Assembly (NCBI GenBank): GCA_002424625.1
Contig: DIKR01000046.1
Location: forward strand, 16,804 to 42,364
Length of the DNA: 25,561 nucleotides
Direction of reading: 5' to 3'
Source of the DNA: Desulfuromonadaceae bacterium UBA5613
GTDB lineage: Bacteria; Desulfobacterota; Desulfuromonadia; Desulfuromonadales; UBA2197
Shown here: piece by piece, positions 7,330 through 15,440 of the stretch
Position numbering within the stretch: the first letter of the stretch is position 1
How the letters are laid out: every line of letters begins with the position of its first letter
Made by a program: the position numbers and the translations under genes
The notes under the pieces: model-generated
The model's database searches: none
Seen by the model: only the letters and a program-made list of their open reading frames with translations
Told to the model about the DNA's origin: nothing

Positions 7330-8910
7330 ATGACTGCCGTATCCCGTGAAAAACTCCTCAATGCCCTGATCAACATCGGCCAGGATCTCGCCTCGACCGT
7401 CGATCTCCGCGAACTCCTCGATCGCATCCTCCAGGTCTCGCGGGACATCTTCGGCTTTGAAAATGCCATTATCCGTCTCCTTGATGCCGAGGGGGCAACC
7501 CTGAGCACCGTCGCATCCTACGGCTATCCAGCTGAGGTGACGACGCCGGCGCTGCCGGTCGATCAGGGGATTATGGGGCGCGTCGCCCGCAGCCGCCAGC
7601 CACTGCTGATCAACGATCTTCGCAGTGTAGTTGACTACTTCCCCGGCATTGCCGGCGCGCGTAGCGAACTCGCCGTGCCGATGCTGGTGCACGATCAGCT
7701 CATCGGCGTCTTTAACGTCGAGAGTCCCCGACCCGACGCCTTTAGCAGCACCGATATCGAACCCCTCCTTGCCCTCGCCGGGCAGGCAGCGATCGCCATC
7801 GAGAATGCCCGCCTTTACGACAAACTCCGCCAGGGCTCGGAACGCTATCAGCGTCTGCACCATCTCAACGAACGGATTCTCAACAGCGCCAGCCTCGGCA
7901 TCTATGCCCTCGATGCCGATCTGATCATCACCGCCTGGAACCGGCGCATGGCCGAAATCAGCGGCGTCAGTGGCGAAACCGCGGTCGGCCGCCAGCTCTT
8001 CAACCTCTTCCCGGCCCTGCGCGATGAAGATTTTGACGAGCGCTTGCAGCGGGTGCTGACCACCGGGCACAGTGAAAAGCTCCAGCTCAGCCACCGCGAT
8101 CTGAGCGGCACCACCCGCTTCGAGAAGCGCCGCATCACCCCGCTCAAGGAGGCCGATGAAACCATCGGCATCGTCGTCATCGTTGAAGATATCACCGAAT
8201 TCCGCCAACTCCTCGATCAGACCGTGCATATGGAAAAACTCGCCGAAGTCGGCCGCCTCACCGCCGCCCTGGCGCACGAAGTCAACAGCCCCCTGGCGAT
8301 CATCGCTTATGCCGCACAACTCCTTGCGCGCGAAGAGCCCCTCTCTGACTTTCAGCAGGAGATCATTGCCCGTATCGCCGGCGAGACCGAACGGCTGAAA
8401 GGACTCACCGGCAGCCTCCTCTCCTTTTCGCGACCGCAGGACGAAAACTTTGTAGCGATCGACCTCAACGAGCTCCTCGCCGACATCCTCCGCCTGCTCC
8501 GTTTCGAGATCCTCCGCCACAGCATAAAGCTGCGCGAAGATTACGGCGAGATCCCCTTGGTCGAAGCCGACGCCAATCGTCTTAAACAGGTACTGATCAA
8601 CCTGGTGATGAATGCCGTGCAGGCGATGGGGACGAAAGGGACGCTGACCCTGACGACGCGAACGCATGCAGAGGATTATGCTGAAATCCTGCTGCACGAC
8701 AGCGGCCCGGGCATTCCTGCCGAGCTGCGGGAACGGATCTTCGACCCCTTCTTCACCACCAAAGCCGATGGCGAAGGGACCGGTCTCGGCCTTTATGTCT
8801 GTCGTCACATCATCCTCGAACATCAGGGAACGATCGAGATCGACTCCAGCAGCGAAAGCGGCACCACGGTCAAAGTGACTCTGCCTGCCAAAAGATTGAA
8901 TAAATATTAG
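7330..8910 (+). CDS. GAF-PAS sensor histidine kinase, GnfL-like
   Basis: Likely sensor of the two-component pair that controls nif antitermination. 526 residues from ATG 7330 (a GTG at 7312 is in frame but lies at the expected transcript start; GGAGA at 7314 fits as ribosome site). No membrane segment, so cytoplasmic. Domains: GAF (about 15-165), PAS (about 180-300), HisKA with '[10 protein letters not shown]' (His316), then HATPase_c with N box 'LVMNAVQAM', 'HDSGPGIP', 'DPFFTTK' and '[10 protein letters not shown]'. The partner regulator is not adjacent; the ANTAR receiver protein at 11951 is the best candidate, as in the GnfL/GnfR system of G. sulfurreducens. The ligand is unknown. It is followed directly by glnK-amtB. 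Confidence 0.9.
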   Translation: MTAVSREKLLNALINIGQDLASTVDLRELLDRILQVSRDIFGFENAIIRLLDAEGATLSTVASYGYPAEVTTPALPVDQGIMGRVARSRQPLLINDLRSVVDYFPGIAGARSELAVPMLVHDQLIGVFNVESPRPDAFSSTDIEPLLALAGQAAIAIENARLYDKLRQGSERYQRLHHLNERILNSASLGIYALDADLIITAWNRRMAEISGVSGETAVGRQLFNLFPALRDEDFDERLQRVLTTGHSEKLQLSHRDLSGTTRFEKRRITPLKEADETIGIVVIVEDITEFRQLLDQTVHMEKLAEVGRLTAALAHEVNSPLAIIAYAAQLLAREEPLSDFQQEIIARIAGETERLKGLTGSLLSFSRPQDENFVAIDLNELLADILRLLRFEILRHSIKLREDYGEIPLVEADANRLKQVLINLVMNAVQAMGTKGTLTLTTRTHAEDYAEILLHDSGPGIPAELRERIFDPFFTTKADGEGTGLGLYVCRHIILEHQGTIEIDSSSESGTTVKVTLPAKRLNKY

Positions 8911-8964
8911 GCAATCACTGATATTTCGTCGCTGTCGGTAGCGAATAAAAACCAGGATAATCAA

Positions 8965-8977
8965 TTAAGTCACTTAA
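8965..8977. promoter_or_regulatory. Palindrome upstream of the glnK promoter
   Basis: TTAAGT-C-ACTTAA, about 20 bases upstream of the -24 element in an AT-rich stretch. It could bind an activator, but it is close for a sigma-54 enhancer and I found no copy before the other sigma-54 promoters. Confidence 0.3.
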
Positions 8978-8996
8978 GTTATTAATAAAATAATTC

Positions 8997-9012
8997 TGGC
9001 ACAGCCTGTGCT
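8997..9012 (+). promoter_or_regulatory. Sigma-54 promoter of glnK-amtB
   Basis: TGGCACAGCCTGTGCT: perfect TGGCAC and GG-N10-GC spacing. It predicts a leader of about 170 bases before the glnK ATG. Confidence 0.92.
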
Positions 9013-9041
9013 AAAGAAAAATAGCAAGACCGACAGCATGA

Positions 9042-9536
<495 letters not shown>

Positions 9537-9580
9537 CAGCGATAAACACAGACAACAGTCACCATAAACGGGAGGACACC

Positions 9581-10906
9581 ATGAAACGGTTTAACCTGCT
9601 TACCCTCACCTGCTGTGCGCTCCTGCTGGCGCCGGCCCTGGCTCTGGCCGAAGAAGTACCGGCACCGGTCTCCGAATTTTCTTACATCCTCAACACCTTT
9701 GCCTTTCTGATGAACGGCGCCCTGGTCATGTGGATGGCCGCCGGTTTCGGCATGCTGGAAGCCGGACTGGTCCGCTCCAAGAACGTTGCAACGATCTGCT
9801 TGAAGAATATCTCCCTCTTCGGCGTCGCCGGCATCCTCTTTTATGTCGCCGGCTACAACTTGATGTACAACGGCGTCGACGGCGGCTGGATCGGCAGTCT
9901 CGGGCTCTGGGGGCCGGATGACGCGGCGGCTCTTGCCGGTGATTACTCCGGCAACTATGCGGCCGGCTCCGACTGGTTCTTCCAGATGGTCTTCTGCGGC
10001 GCCGCCTGTTCGGTCGTCTCCGGCTGCGTGGCCGAGCGCATCAAGTTCTGGCCCTTCATGATCTTCTGCGCCGTCCTCACCGGCGTCATCTACCCGATTC
10101 AGGGTTCCTGGGTCTGGGGTGGCGGCTGGTTGACCGGCATGGGCTTCAAGGACTTTGCCGGCTCAACTCTGGTCCATTCGGTCGGCGGCTGGTCGGCCCT
10201 GACTGGCGCCATTATCCTCGGCGCCCGCAAAGGGAAGTTCAGCAAAGACGGCAAGGTCAACCCGATGCCCGGCTCCAACCTGACCCTGGCGACCCTCGGC
10301 ACCTTTATCCTCTGGATGGGCTGGTTCGGCTTCAATGGCGGTTCGGTCCTCTCCCTCGGCAGCGCCGGCTCGGCCATCAGCATGTCGAACGTCTTTGTCA
10401 ACACCAACCTTGCCGCTTGCGGCGGCATGATGGCAGCGCTCCTGTTATTGCAGGCCGTTTATAAACGGGTCGATCTGACCATGGCCCTCAACGGCGCCCT
10501 CGCCGGTCTCGTCGCTATCACTGCCGGTCCCGACACCCCGACACCGGGGGCGGCTATCCTCATCGGTGCCGTCGGCGGCATCCTCGTCGTCCTCGCCGTC
10601 CCCCTCTTCGACAAGCTCAAAATCGACGATGTTGTCGGCGCCCTCTCTGTCCATCTCGTCTGCGGCATCTGGGGAACCTTGGCCGTCCCCCTGACCAACC
10701 CGGACGCCAGCTTCGTCACCCAGCTGATCGGCGTCGCCGCGATCGCCGCCTTTGTCCTGATCAGCACCACCATTGTCTGGATGGCCCTCAAATTCACCAT
10801 CGGCATTCGCGTCTCGGAAGAAGAAGAATTTGCCGGCAGCGACACCACCGAACTTGGTCTCGAAGCTTATCCGGAATTCGGCCGCGGCTCACAGGGTCTG
10901 CGCTAA
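9581..10906 (+). CDS. amtB: Ammonium transporter
   Basis: Moves ammonium across the cytoplasmic membrane as a trimer. 441 residues: signal peptide about 1-22 (hydrophobic core then ALALA-EE), then about eleven membrane helices. Key parts are visible: 'GFGMLEAGLVRSKN', the first pore histidine in 'STLVHSVGGWSAL', 'GWFGFNGGS' and the second pore histidine in 'LSVHLVCGIWGTLAV'. The charged C-terminal tail is the usual GlnK contact. GGGAGG precedes the ATG and it lies 44 bases after glnK, so co-transcription is expected. The gene should also serve as the membrane anchor for GlnK-DraG complexes (known in Azospirillum/Rhodospirillum; inferred here). Confidence 0.96.
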   Translation: MKRFNLLTLTCCALLLAPALALAEEVPAPVSEFSYILNTFAFLMNGALVMWMAAGFGMLEAGLVRSKNVATICLKNISLFGVAGILFYVAGYNLMYNGVDGGWIGSLGLWGPDDAAALAGDYSGNYAAGSDWFFQMVFCGAACSVVSGCVAERIKFWPFMIFCAVLTGVIYPIQGSWVWGGGWLTGMGFKDFAGSTLVHSVGGWSALTGAIILGARKGKFSKDGKVNPMPGSNLTLATLGTFILWMGWFGFNGGSVLSLGSAGSAISMSNVFVNTNLAACGGMMAALLLLQAVYKRVDLTMALNGALAGLVAITAGPDTPTPGAAILIGAVGGILVVLAVPLFDKLKIDDVVGALSVHLVCGIWGTLAVPLTNPDASFVTQLIGVAAIAAFVLISTTIVWMALKFTIGIRVSEEEEFAGSDTTELGLEAYPEFGRGSQGLR

Positions 10907-10970
10907 AACTTTGCCGCCGGGAAAACCCGGCATGAATGTCATCAAACCATTCCACCCAAGGAGAAGAACG

Positions 10971-11681
10971 ATGAAGAAACTAACCGTATTGCTTGCTGCT
11001 GCCCTGCTCTTTTCCGGCGCCACCTCGGCCCTGGCCACCCCCTCGACCCAGATCTGGATCCCGTCGACTGATATCCAGGCATTCGGCTCCTTCCACCTCG
11101 GCATCGATAACTATGTGGCGGCGGAAGGCGAAGGACAAGCACCTTTTTACGTGCTCGGACTCACTGCCGGCGTCCTCCCCTTCGAAAAGGTTCAGGCCGA
11201 AATTGGAATCGACTATATGGCTTCTGGCGGCGATCCGTACGATGACTACCCCCTCTACTTCAACGCCAAGGTAGCCACCCCGGAAGGGGCCCTCTTCGGC
11301 GGCAGCCCGGCTCTGGCAGTCGGCGGCTACAACTTCGGCACCGAGTCGGACCTGACCAACCAGAATATCGTCTATGGTCTGATCGCCAAGACCCTGCCGG
11401 TGATCGGCCGCCTCTCCGTCGGCTACTTCACTTCCAATGAAGACGTGATCGGCGACGATAACAGCGACATCCTCGCCTCCTGGGACCGCACCCTGAGCGA
11501 AATCTCGCCAAAACTCTGGGCGGCAGTCGACTATCAGGGCGGCGACAGCGCCCTCGGCGCCCTCAGTTTCGGCCTCTCCTGGGCCTTTGCCGACAACGTC
11601 TCGGTGATCGCCGGTTACGACATCTTTAACAACAGCGATCTGAACGACACCTTCACCACCCAGCTCGACATCAACTTCTGA
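10971..11681 (+). CDS. Putative outer-membrane beta-barrel protein in the glnK-amtB operon
   Basis: Function unknown. 236 residues from ATG 10971 with AAGGAG upstream; a longer frame reading into amtB is rejected. Signal peptide about 1-22 ending 'SALA-TPST'. The mature part is rich in alternating hydrophobic/aromatic strands ('LSVGYFTSNED', 'LSFGLSWAF', 'SVIAGYDIF') and ends in Phe ('LDINF'), a typical C-terminal outer-membrane insertion signal. It follows amtB by 64 bases without a terminator, and the terminator at 11729 follows it, so it should share the nitrogen-limited promoter. It may be a small porin helping ammonium or another nutrient across the outer membrane (inference). Confidence 0.75.
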   Translation: MKKLTVLLAAALLFSGATSALATPSTQIWIPSTDIQAFGSFHLGIDNYVAAEGEGQAPFYVLGLTAGVLPFEKVQAEIGIDYMASGGDPYDDYPLYFNAKVATPEGALFGGSPALAVGGYNFGTESDLTNQNIVYGLIAKTLPVIGRLSVGYFTSNEDVIGDDNSDILASWDRTLSEISPKLWAAVDYQGGDSALGALSFGLSWAFADNVSVIAGYDIFNNSDLNDTFTTQLDINF

Positions 11682-11728
11682 TCTTCACCGTTGTTTCATG
11701 ATTATCGGCCAGGTTGCCTCCTGCCGAG

Positions 11729-11766
11729 AAAAGGCCGCCATTCCGAAGCTGGGATGGCGGCCTTTT
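11729..11766 (+). terminator. Terminator of the glnK-amtB operon
   Basis: Stem AAAAGGCCGCCATTCC / GGGATGGCGGCCTTTT with loop GAAGCT; one wobble pair. The loop begins with G, so it is not an ANTAR hexaloop. Confidence 0.9.
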
Positions 11767-11855
11767 CACTACAGACGACCGCTGCCTCTGCCCAATTAAA
11801 TGGCACAATCAACTTCAACCAGAAAAATTAACAGATTAATCAGGTAGATAGCTTT

Positions 11856-11871
11856 TGGCATCGGCTCTGCA
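11856..11871 (+). promoter_or_regulatory. Sigma-54 promoter of the ANTAR regulator-draTG operon
   Basis: TGGCATCGGCTCTGCA with exact GG-N10-GC spacing. The leader (about 11883-11950) contains no T-run terminator and no A1/G4 hexaloop pair. Confidence 0.9.
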
Positions 11872-11950
11872 TAAGAAGATACTACCCCTACTACACGCGC
11901 AGAAGCAGCGCCCCACCGGCCCGCAAAGCCGCACCCGAAAGGAAATCGCG

Positions 11951-12514
11951 ATGAAGACCGCTCTGATTGCCGATGACGAACCGTTGCTGCGTCGTCAGGT
12001 CCGTGATGTCCTGGAACGCTACGGTTTCGACCAGATTATTGAGGCGGCGAATGGCCGTGAAGCTGTCACCCTCGCCCTCAAGCTCGAACCGCTCCTCATC
12101 GTCATCGATTACACCATGCCTGAGCTCGACGGCCTCTCGGCCTGCGATCAGATCAACAAGAAGTTCCCGACGCCGATGGTCCTCATGACCGGCGCCACCG
12201 ATCTCGAAACCATCGAACGCGCCCGCCTCAGCGGCATCCTCAGTTATGTCGTCAAGCCCTTTCGTGACGAGCAGATGCTGGCGGCCGTCGATCTCGCCAT
12301 CCACCAGTTTGTCGAGCTCCACTCCCTGCGCGAAGAGGTCTCGACCCTGCGTGAAACGTTGGAGACCCGCAAACTTATCGACAAAGCCAAGGGACTGTTG
12401 ATCAAGAAGGGGATGACGGAAGCGGATGCGTATCGCAAGATGCAGAAGCTCTCGATGGACAAGCGCAAAACCCTGAAAGAGGTCGCCGAGGCTATCCTCC
12501 TCATGGAAAGCTGA
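11951..12514 (+). CDS. ANTAR-domain response regulator (transcription antiterminator), GnfR-like
   Basis: RNA-binding response regulator expected to release terminators in nif leader RNAs. 187 residues from ATG 11951 (AAAGGA upstream); the longer frame from 11855 starts inside the sigma-54 promoter and is rejected. Receiver domain about 1-118: acidic pair Asp8/Asp9, phospho-acceptor Asp53 in 'VIDYTMPELDG', Thr80 and Lys102. A coiled-coil linker (120-140) leads into the ANTAR domain (about 130-185) with 'KAKGLLIKKGMTEADAYRKM' and 'LKEVAEAIL'. This layout matches GnfR of G. sulfurreducens. Four candidate target leaders lie in this window. It heads an operon with draT (11-base gap). Confidence 0.93.
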   Translation: MKTALIADDEPLLRRQVRDVLERYGFDQIIEAANGREAVTLALKLEPLLIVIDYTMPELDGLSACDQINKKFPTPMVLMTGATDLETIERARLSGILSYVVKPFRDEQMLAAVDLAIHQFVELHSLREEVSTLRETLETRKLIDKAKGLLIKKGMTEADAYRKMQKLSMDKRKTLKEVAEAILLMES

Positions 12515-12525
12515 GGGGAGAGACG

Positions 12526-13320
12526 ATGGCCTCGTCCCCCTTCAACCGCTGCAATCTCCCCCCCTGGGCGATCGCCTCGCGCCATTTCAACCGGAGTCCG
12601 CAGCCGATTGAAATCCAGGGGGTGCGCAGCGCCAATCCCAACCTTTTCCGCCGCCTCGCCGCACTCGATGAACCACTGGCGCGGGCGGCCCTCTTTAACG
12701 ACTACCTCGATGTCTCCTTCCAGCTCCATCAGTGGCAGCAGGAAACCTCGGAGTCGGGACGCAAGAGCCTGAAGAACAGCTATCTGCGCTTTCTGCGCGG
12801 CTGGATGTTCGATGCCAACTCCGTCGAGGGGGCGGTCCTCAAAGGCTGGGTCGAGAGCCGCATCGGCCTGGCACCGACCTTTCACCATCAGCCGATCGCC
12901 GGCCCGGACGACCCGGCGATGCAGCGCTACCTGCTCGACCGCATGCACGGTTCCGCCCGCACCAGCGCCATCTATGCCCAGCTCGACCTCCTTTACGAAT
13001 ATGTCCAGTTCGAAATGGTCTGCCGTTACCCTGACAACGCCCCCCTCACCCTTTACCGCGGCATTAACGACTTTGCCGAGCACCAGGTCATCGAACAGTA
13101 CGACAAACGCCGCTATCTCCTCCGCCTCAACAATCTCAACTCCTTTACCAGCGATTTCGAACGCGCCTGGGAATTCGGCAGCCGCGTCCTCCAGACCGAG
13201 GTGCCGCTGGCGAAGATCTTCTTCAGCGGCGACATCTTCCCCTCCTCCCTGCTCAAAGGGGAAGGAGAGCTGCTGGTCATCGGCGGCGAGTTCGAAGTAC
13301 AGCTTTTGAGTGGCGGATGA
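12526..13320 (+). CDS. draT: NAD+-dinitrogen-reductase ADP-ribosyltransferase
   Basis: Inactivates nitrogenase reductase (NifH) by transferring ADP-ribose from NAD+ to a surface arginine when ammonium appears or energy falls. 264 residues, usual for DraT. An R-S-E-type active site can be traced: 'LTLYRGIND' (Arg178), 'NNLNSFTSD' (Ser206) and 'KGEGELLVI' (Glu248). The N-terminus 'NRCNLPPWAIASRHFN' is typical of the family. ATG follows GGGGAGA and lies 11 bases after the ANTAR regulator; its TGA overlaps the draG ATG. Activity control by the GlnK encoded upstream is established in other bacteria and inferred here. Confidence 0.95.
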   Translation: MASSPFNRCNLPPWAIASRHFNRSPQPIEIQGVRSANPNLFRRLAALDEPLARAALFNDYLDVSFQLHQWQQETSESGRKSLKNSYLRFLRGWMFDANSVEGAVLKGWVESRIGLAPTFHHQPIAGPDDPAMQRYLLDRMHGSARTSAIYAQLDLLYEYVQFEMVCRYPDNAPLTLYRGINDFAEHQVIEQYDKRRYLLRLNNLNSFTSDFERAWEFGSRVLQTEVPLAKIFFSGDIFPSSLLKGEGELLVIGGEFEVQLLSGG

Positions 13321-14252
13321 ATATAGTCACTGACCGCGCCCGCGCCGCCTTTCTCGGCCTCGCCCTTGGCGACGCCCTTGGCGCCACCACCGAATTCATG
13401 ACGCCGACGGAGATCCGCAATCAGTACAAGGTGCATCGGAATATCATCGGCGGCGGCTGGCTCCATCTCAAAGCCGGCAAGGTCACCGACGACACCGAGA
13501 TGTCGCTCTGCGTCGCCCGGGCGATTGTCGAGCGGGGCGGCTGGCAGCTCTCCACCATTGCCGACAACTTCGTTTCCTGGATGAAGGGAAAACCGATCGA
13601 CATCGGCAGCACCTGCCGCAAAGGGATTCGCGACTACCTGCTCAGCGGCAATCTTGAGCAGCCCTACAGTGACAACGACGCCGGCAACGGGGCACTGATG
13701 CGCCTGCTGCCGACCGCCCTTTTCACCCTCGGCGACGAAGCGTTGTTACAACGCTGCGCCATTGAACAGGCGCATCTCACCCACCATCACCCCCTCTCCG
13801 ACGCCGCCTGTCTCACCTTCGGCAAAATGATCCACGCCGCCCTGTGCGGTGCTGACCGCTTCTGTTTGCACGCCCTCGCCCGCGACCTCATCGCTGCCTA
13901 CCCCAAATTCCACTTCAACGATTATCGCGGCCATGCCGGGGGCTATGTCGTCGAGACGATGCAGACGGTCCTGCACTTCTTCTTCACCACCAGCAACTTT
14001 GAAGACTGTCTCATCGGTATCGTCAATCAGGGAGGGGACGCCGACACCACCGGCGCCATCGGCGGCGCCCTGGCCGGGGCGTTTTACGGGATGGAAGAGT
14101 TACCGCGCATCTGGACGAAGAAGCTCGACCCGGTGGTGAGCGAAGAGGTGCAGCGACTGGCGGTGGCGCTGGTTGGGCTTTCGCCATTCGCGACCTGTCC
14201 CCCCTCACCCGGCCTGCGGCCACCCTCTCCCTCATGGAGAGGGGAATCATAG
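13317..14252 (+). CDS. draG: ADP-ribosyl-[dinitrogen reductase] hydrolase, with repeat-derived tail
   Basis: Removes ADP-ribose from NifH and so reactivates nitrogenase. 311 residues. Binuclear metal-site motifs are present: 'GLALGDALGATTEF', 'KVTDDTEMS' (Asp58, Asp59), and 'NQGGDADTTGAIGGALAGA' (Asp241, Asp243). ATG overlaps the draT stop, so the pair is coupled. The last 17 codons (residues 295-311, 'PPSPGLRPPSPSWRGES') are encoded by a dispersed repeat starting near 14199; family members usually end close to 'ALVGL', so this tail looks acquired by repeat insertion at the natural C-terminus and is probably a disordered extension. Confidence 0.94.
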   Translation: MNIVTDRARAAFLGLALGDALGATTEFMTPTEIRNQYKVHRNIIGGGWLHLKAGKVTDDTEMSLCVARAIVERGGWQLSTIADNFVSWMKGKPIDIGSTCRKGIRDYLLSGNLEQPYSDNDAGNGALMRLLPTALFTLGDEALLQRCAIEQAHLTHHHPLSDAACLTFGKMIHAALCGADRFCLHALARDLIAAYPKFHFNDYRGHAGGYVVETMQTVLHFFFTTSNFEDCLIGIVNQGGDADTTGAIGGALAGAFYGMEELPRIWTKKLDPVVSEEVQRLAVALVGLSPFATCPPSPGLRPPSPSWRGES

Positions 14253-14303
14253 CAGCCCTTCTCCCAGAGGGAGAAAGTGCCCCGAAGGGGCGGATGAGGG
14301 GGA
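14199..14303. repeat. Dispersed palindromic repeat (CTCACCCGGCCTGCGGCC type), copy 1
   Basis: About 105 bases beginning CCCCTCACCCGGCCTGCGGC and ending in GGGGCGGATGAGGGGGA. Contains internal hairpins around CCTCTCC/GGAGAGG, CTTCTCCC/GGGAGAA and GCCCCGAAGGGGC. A homologous copy in reverse orientation lies at 20355-20464. The left part codes for the end of draG. Confidence 0.85.
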
Positions 14304-14313
14304 AAGGCCACTT

Positions 14314-14329
14314 TGGCCCACTTCATGCT
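14314..14329 (+). promoter_or_regulatory. Sigma-54 promoter of the small HTH gene
   Basis: TGGCCCACTTCATGCT: GG-N10-GC spacing is exact; the fifth base differs from the TGGCAC consensus. It lies immediately after the repeat that follows draG. Confidence 0.82.
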
Positions 14330-14349
14330 AAATAGATGAGTGAAGAACC

Positions 14350-14416
14350 GAACTCACCGTCGAGTTCCCATTGCGAGCAACGGCGCCCGCAGAGAATCAT
14401 CTCTGTGGGCTTTTTT
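14350..14416 (+). promoter_or_regulatory. ANTAR-type dual-hexaloop antitermination leader of the small HTH gene
   Basis: P1: GAACTC-ACCGTC-GAGTTC (14350-14367), six pairs. P2: loop AACGGC at 14379-14384 flanked by GC/GC and, past one mismatch, CG/CG. Both loops have A1 and G4. P2's 3' strand (14385-14389) is the start of the terminator stem GCCCGCAGAGA (14385-14395) / TCTCTGTGGGC (14400-14410), followed by T6 (14411-14416). Confidence 0.88.
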
Positions 14417-14451
14417 ACGCGCAGATTCAAACTGCGCCTAGGGAGTTGAAG

Positions 14452-14694
14452 ATGGAAAATCTGACTGTAGCAGAAGCCGCCGCCGCCCTGAGCACTACCC
14501 CGACAGCCATCCTGATGTTGTTGCGACGTGGAGAACTGATCGGTCAGGAAGTAGCCGGGGGATGGGAAGTTAAACAGGAAAGTCTGAATGCGTTGCGCGG
14601 CGCCCGAAAAGAGGATATGCCCCTCGTCGAATGCCGCAGCAGCTGCGCCGCCAAAGCCGGCGGTTGTGCATCCTGCGGCTCAACTGCTGAATAA
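14452..14694 (+). CDS. Small helix-turn-helix protein with Cys-rich tail
   Basis: Not a recognised named protein. 80 residues from ATG 14452 with AGGGAG upstream. Residues 4-48 ('LTVAEAAAALSTTPTAILML' onward) look like an excisionase/MerR-type winged helix-turn-helix, in which a Trp-containing wing is common. The tail has four cysteines spaced C-x3-C-x6-C-x2-C (61, 65, 72, 75), suited to bind zinc or an Fe-S cluster. It stands behind a sigma-54 promoter and an ANTAR attenuator like the nif genes, so it is made when nitrogen is fixed. A redox- or metal-responsive DNA-binding role is a guess; the 97-residue gene follows after 20 bases. Confidence 0.8.
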   Translation: MENLTVAEAAAALSTTPTAILMLLRRGELIGQEVAGGWEVKQESLNALRGARKEDMPLVECRSSCAAKAGGCASCGSTAE

Positions 14695-14714
14695 TCAGGC
14701 ATCAGGAGGTCAGC

Positions 14715-15008
14715 ATGGCTATCGAGATCAAACCCTCGGATCTGTACTATCGCTATCCGCGCAAAAAAGAGACCCGGGAAGCGCCAAAATTCACCGGCCT
14801 GCCGGATCCCCTTCCCTTTGATCGCAACGATCTCTACGAAGTCATCCCGATGTTCGAAGCGGTGATGGATGAGCTGGAAAGCGTCGACGGCGCGGTGTTG
14901 CAGCGGATTGAAAAGATCCTGAACGACCAGGTTCCCGCCTTTATCCGCAGTCGCGAGGAGATCTATCGTTGTCTGGTCGCGATGATGCAGGAGGAGTTTG
15001 GAGGATAG
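14715..15008 (+). CDS. Hypothetical protein of the attenuated two-gene nif-linked operon
   Basis: Function unknown and no family recognised. 97 residues, soluble, no signal peptide, acidic. ATG at 14715 follows a good AGGAGG site, and codon use is like the neighbouring nif genes, so it is a real gene. The N-terminal third is basic and proline-containing ('YYRYPRKKETREAPKFTGLP'); residues 38-95 are predicted helical with hydrophobic spacing ('MFEAVMDELESV', 'IYRCLVAMMQEEF'), consistent with a helical bundle or a protein-interaction module. It shares the sigma-54/ANTAR-controlled transcript with the HTH gene and so probably serves nitrogen fixation. Confidence 0.75.
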   Translation: MAIEIKPSDLYYRYPRKKETREAPKFTGLPDPLPFDRNDLYEVIPMFEAVMDELESVDGAVLQRIEKILNDQVPAFIRSREEIYRCLVAMMQEEFGG

Positions 15009-15380
15009 AATCTACCACCCCCCGACCCCCTCCTTAAAACAAGGAGGGGGAGAAGACAATATGAGGGGTCAGGCCTTCTAATCTCACTTTCCCAGGATTG
15101 CTAATCGACAAATGAATGTCCCCGGAGCCTCTCCTCTCCAATAGCAAAATAACAAGCAGCGTCCCCCATGAGGCTCTTTAATGTGTAGGCATATCTTGAT
15201 TTTAGGTGGAACTAGTTCCGAGACGTTTCTGGCAATCTGACGATTCGAGCGAAACCGACGCCGCCTCATAAGGATCTGCGCATGGTTGCTAGGTGTCAAA
15301 ATGCCCGCGCCATTTACATAAAATCCATCTCCAGGCCCACGTGCCGACTCAACTGCGAACTCCCACCTGCAAAAATTATC
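15009..15380. other. Gene-free stretch with a repeat at its start
   Basis: The first part holds a repeat-type hairpin (15013-15050). From about 15060 to 15380 I see no convincing gene on either strand: the minus-strand frame 15084-15551 has no ribosome site, no recognisable motif and runs across the operator and into marR. Base composition is lower in GC than the nif genes. It may be remnant DNA carried in with the marR pair. Confidence 0.5.
15013..15050. repeat. CCACCCCCCGACCCCCTCCTT repeat, half copy (shown in part)
   Basis: Contains the hairpin CCCCCTCCTT-AAAAC-AAGGAGGGGG. The same unit, as a full element with both ends, lies between nifK and nifD (25359-25438). It could act as a transcript end for the two-gene operon, but there is no T run. 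Confidence 0.7.
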
Positions 15381-15425
15381 TTGACAGATTGATAGCTCGC
15401 TATTTATTTTACATAGCGAGCTATC
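15381..15425 (+). promoter_or_regulatory. Sigma-70 promoter and palindromic operator of marR
   Basis: TTGACA at 15381-15386 with a weak AT-rich -10 around 15403-15409. Inverted repeat GATAGCTCGCTAT (15391-15403), N9, ATAGCGAGCTATC (15413-15425), perfect over 13 bases. Each arm is itself a near-palindrome (ATAGC-N2-GCTAT), so two MarR dimers could bind side by side, covering the spacer and -10. Self-repression by MarR is the natural reading. Confidence 0.82.
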
Positions 15426-15440
15426 TACCGGTGAGGCGCT

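Noticed and set aside
7324..8964. 546-residue minus-strand frame opposite the kinase
   Set aside because: It is antisense to an intact GAF-PAS-HisKA-HATPase protein; reverse-frame composition.
11801..11816. Second sigma-54 site (TGGCACAATCAACTTC) upstream of the ANTAR gene
   Set aside because: It has TGGCAC but lacks GC at the -12 position.
11855..11950. Longer start of the ANTAR regulator
   Set aside because: The TTG-type start lies inside the sigma-54 promoter, upstream of the expected transcript start; ATG 11951 begins the receiver domain.
11872..11950. ANTAR attenuator in the ANTAR regulator's own leader
   Set aside because: A GCGC/GCGC pairing exists, but its loop is seven bases without G4, and there is no T-run terminator.
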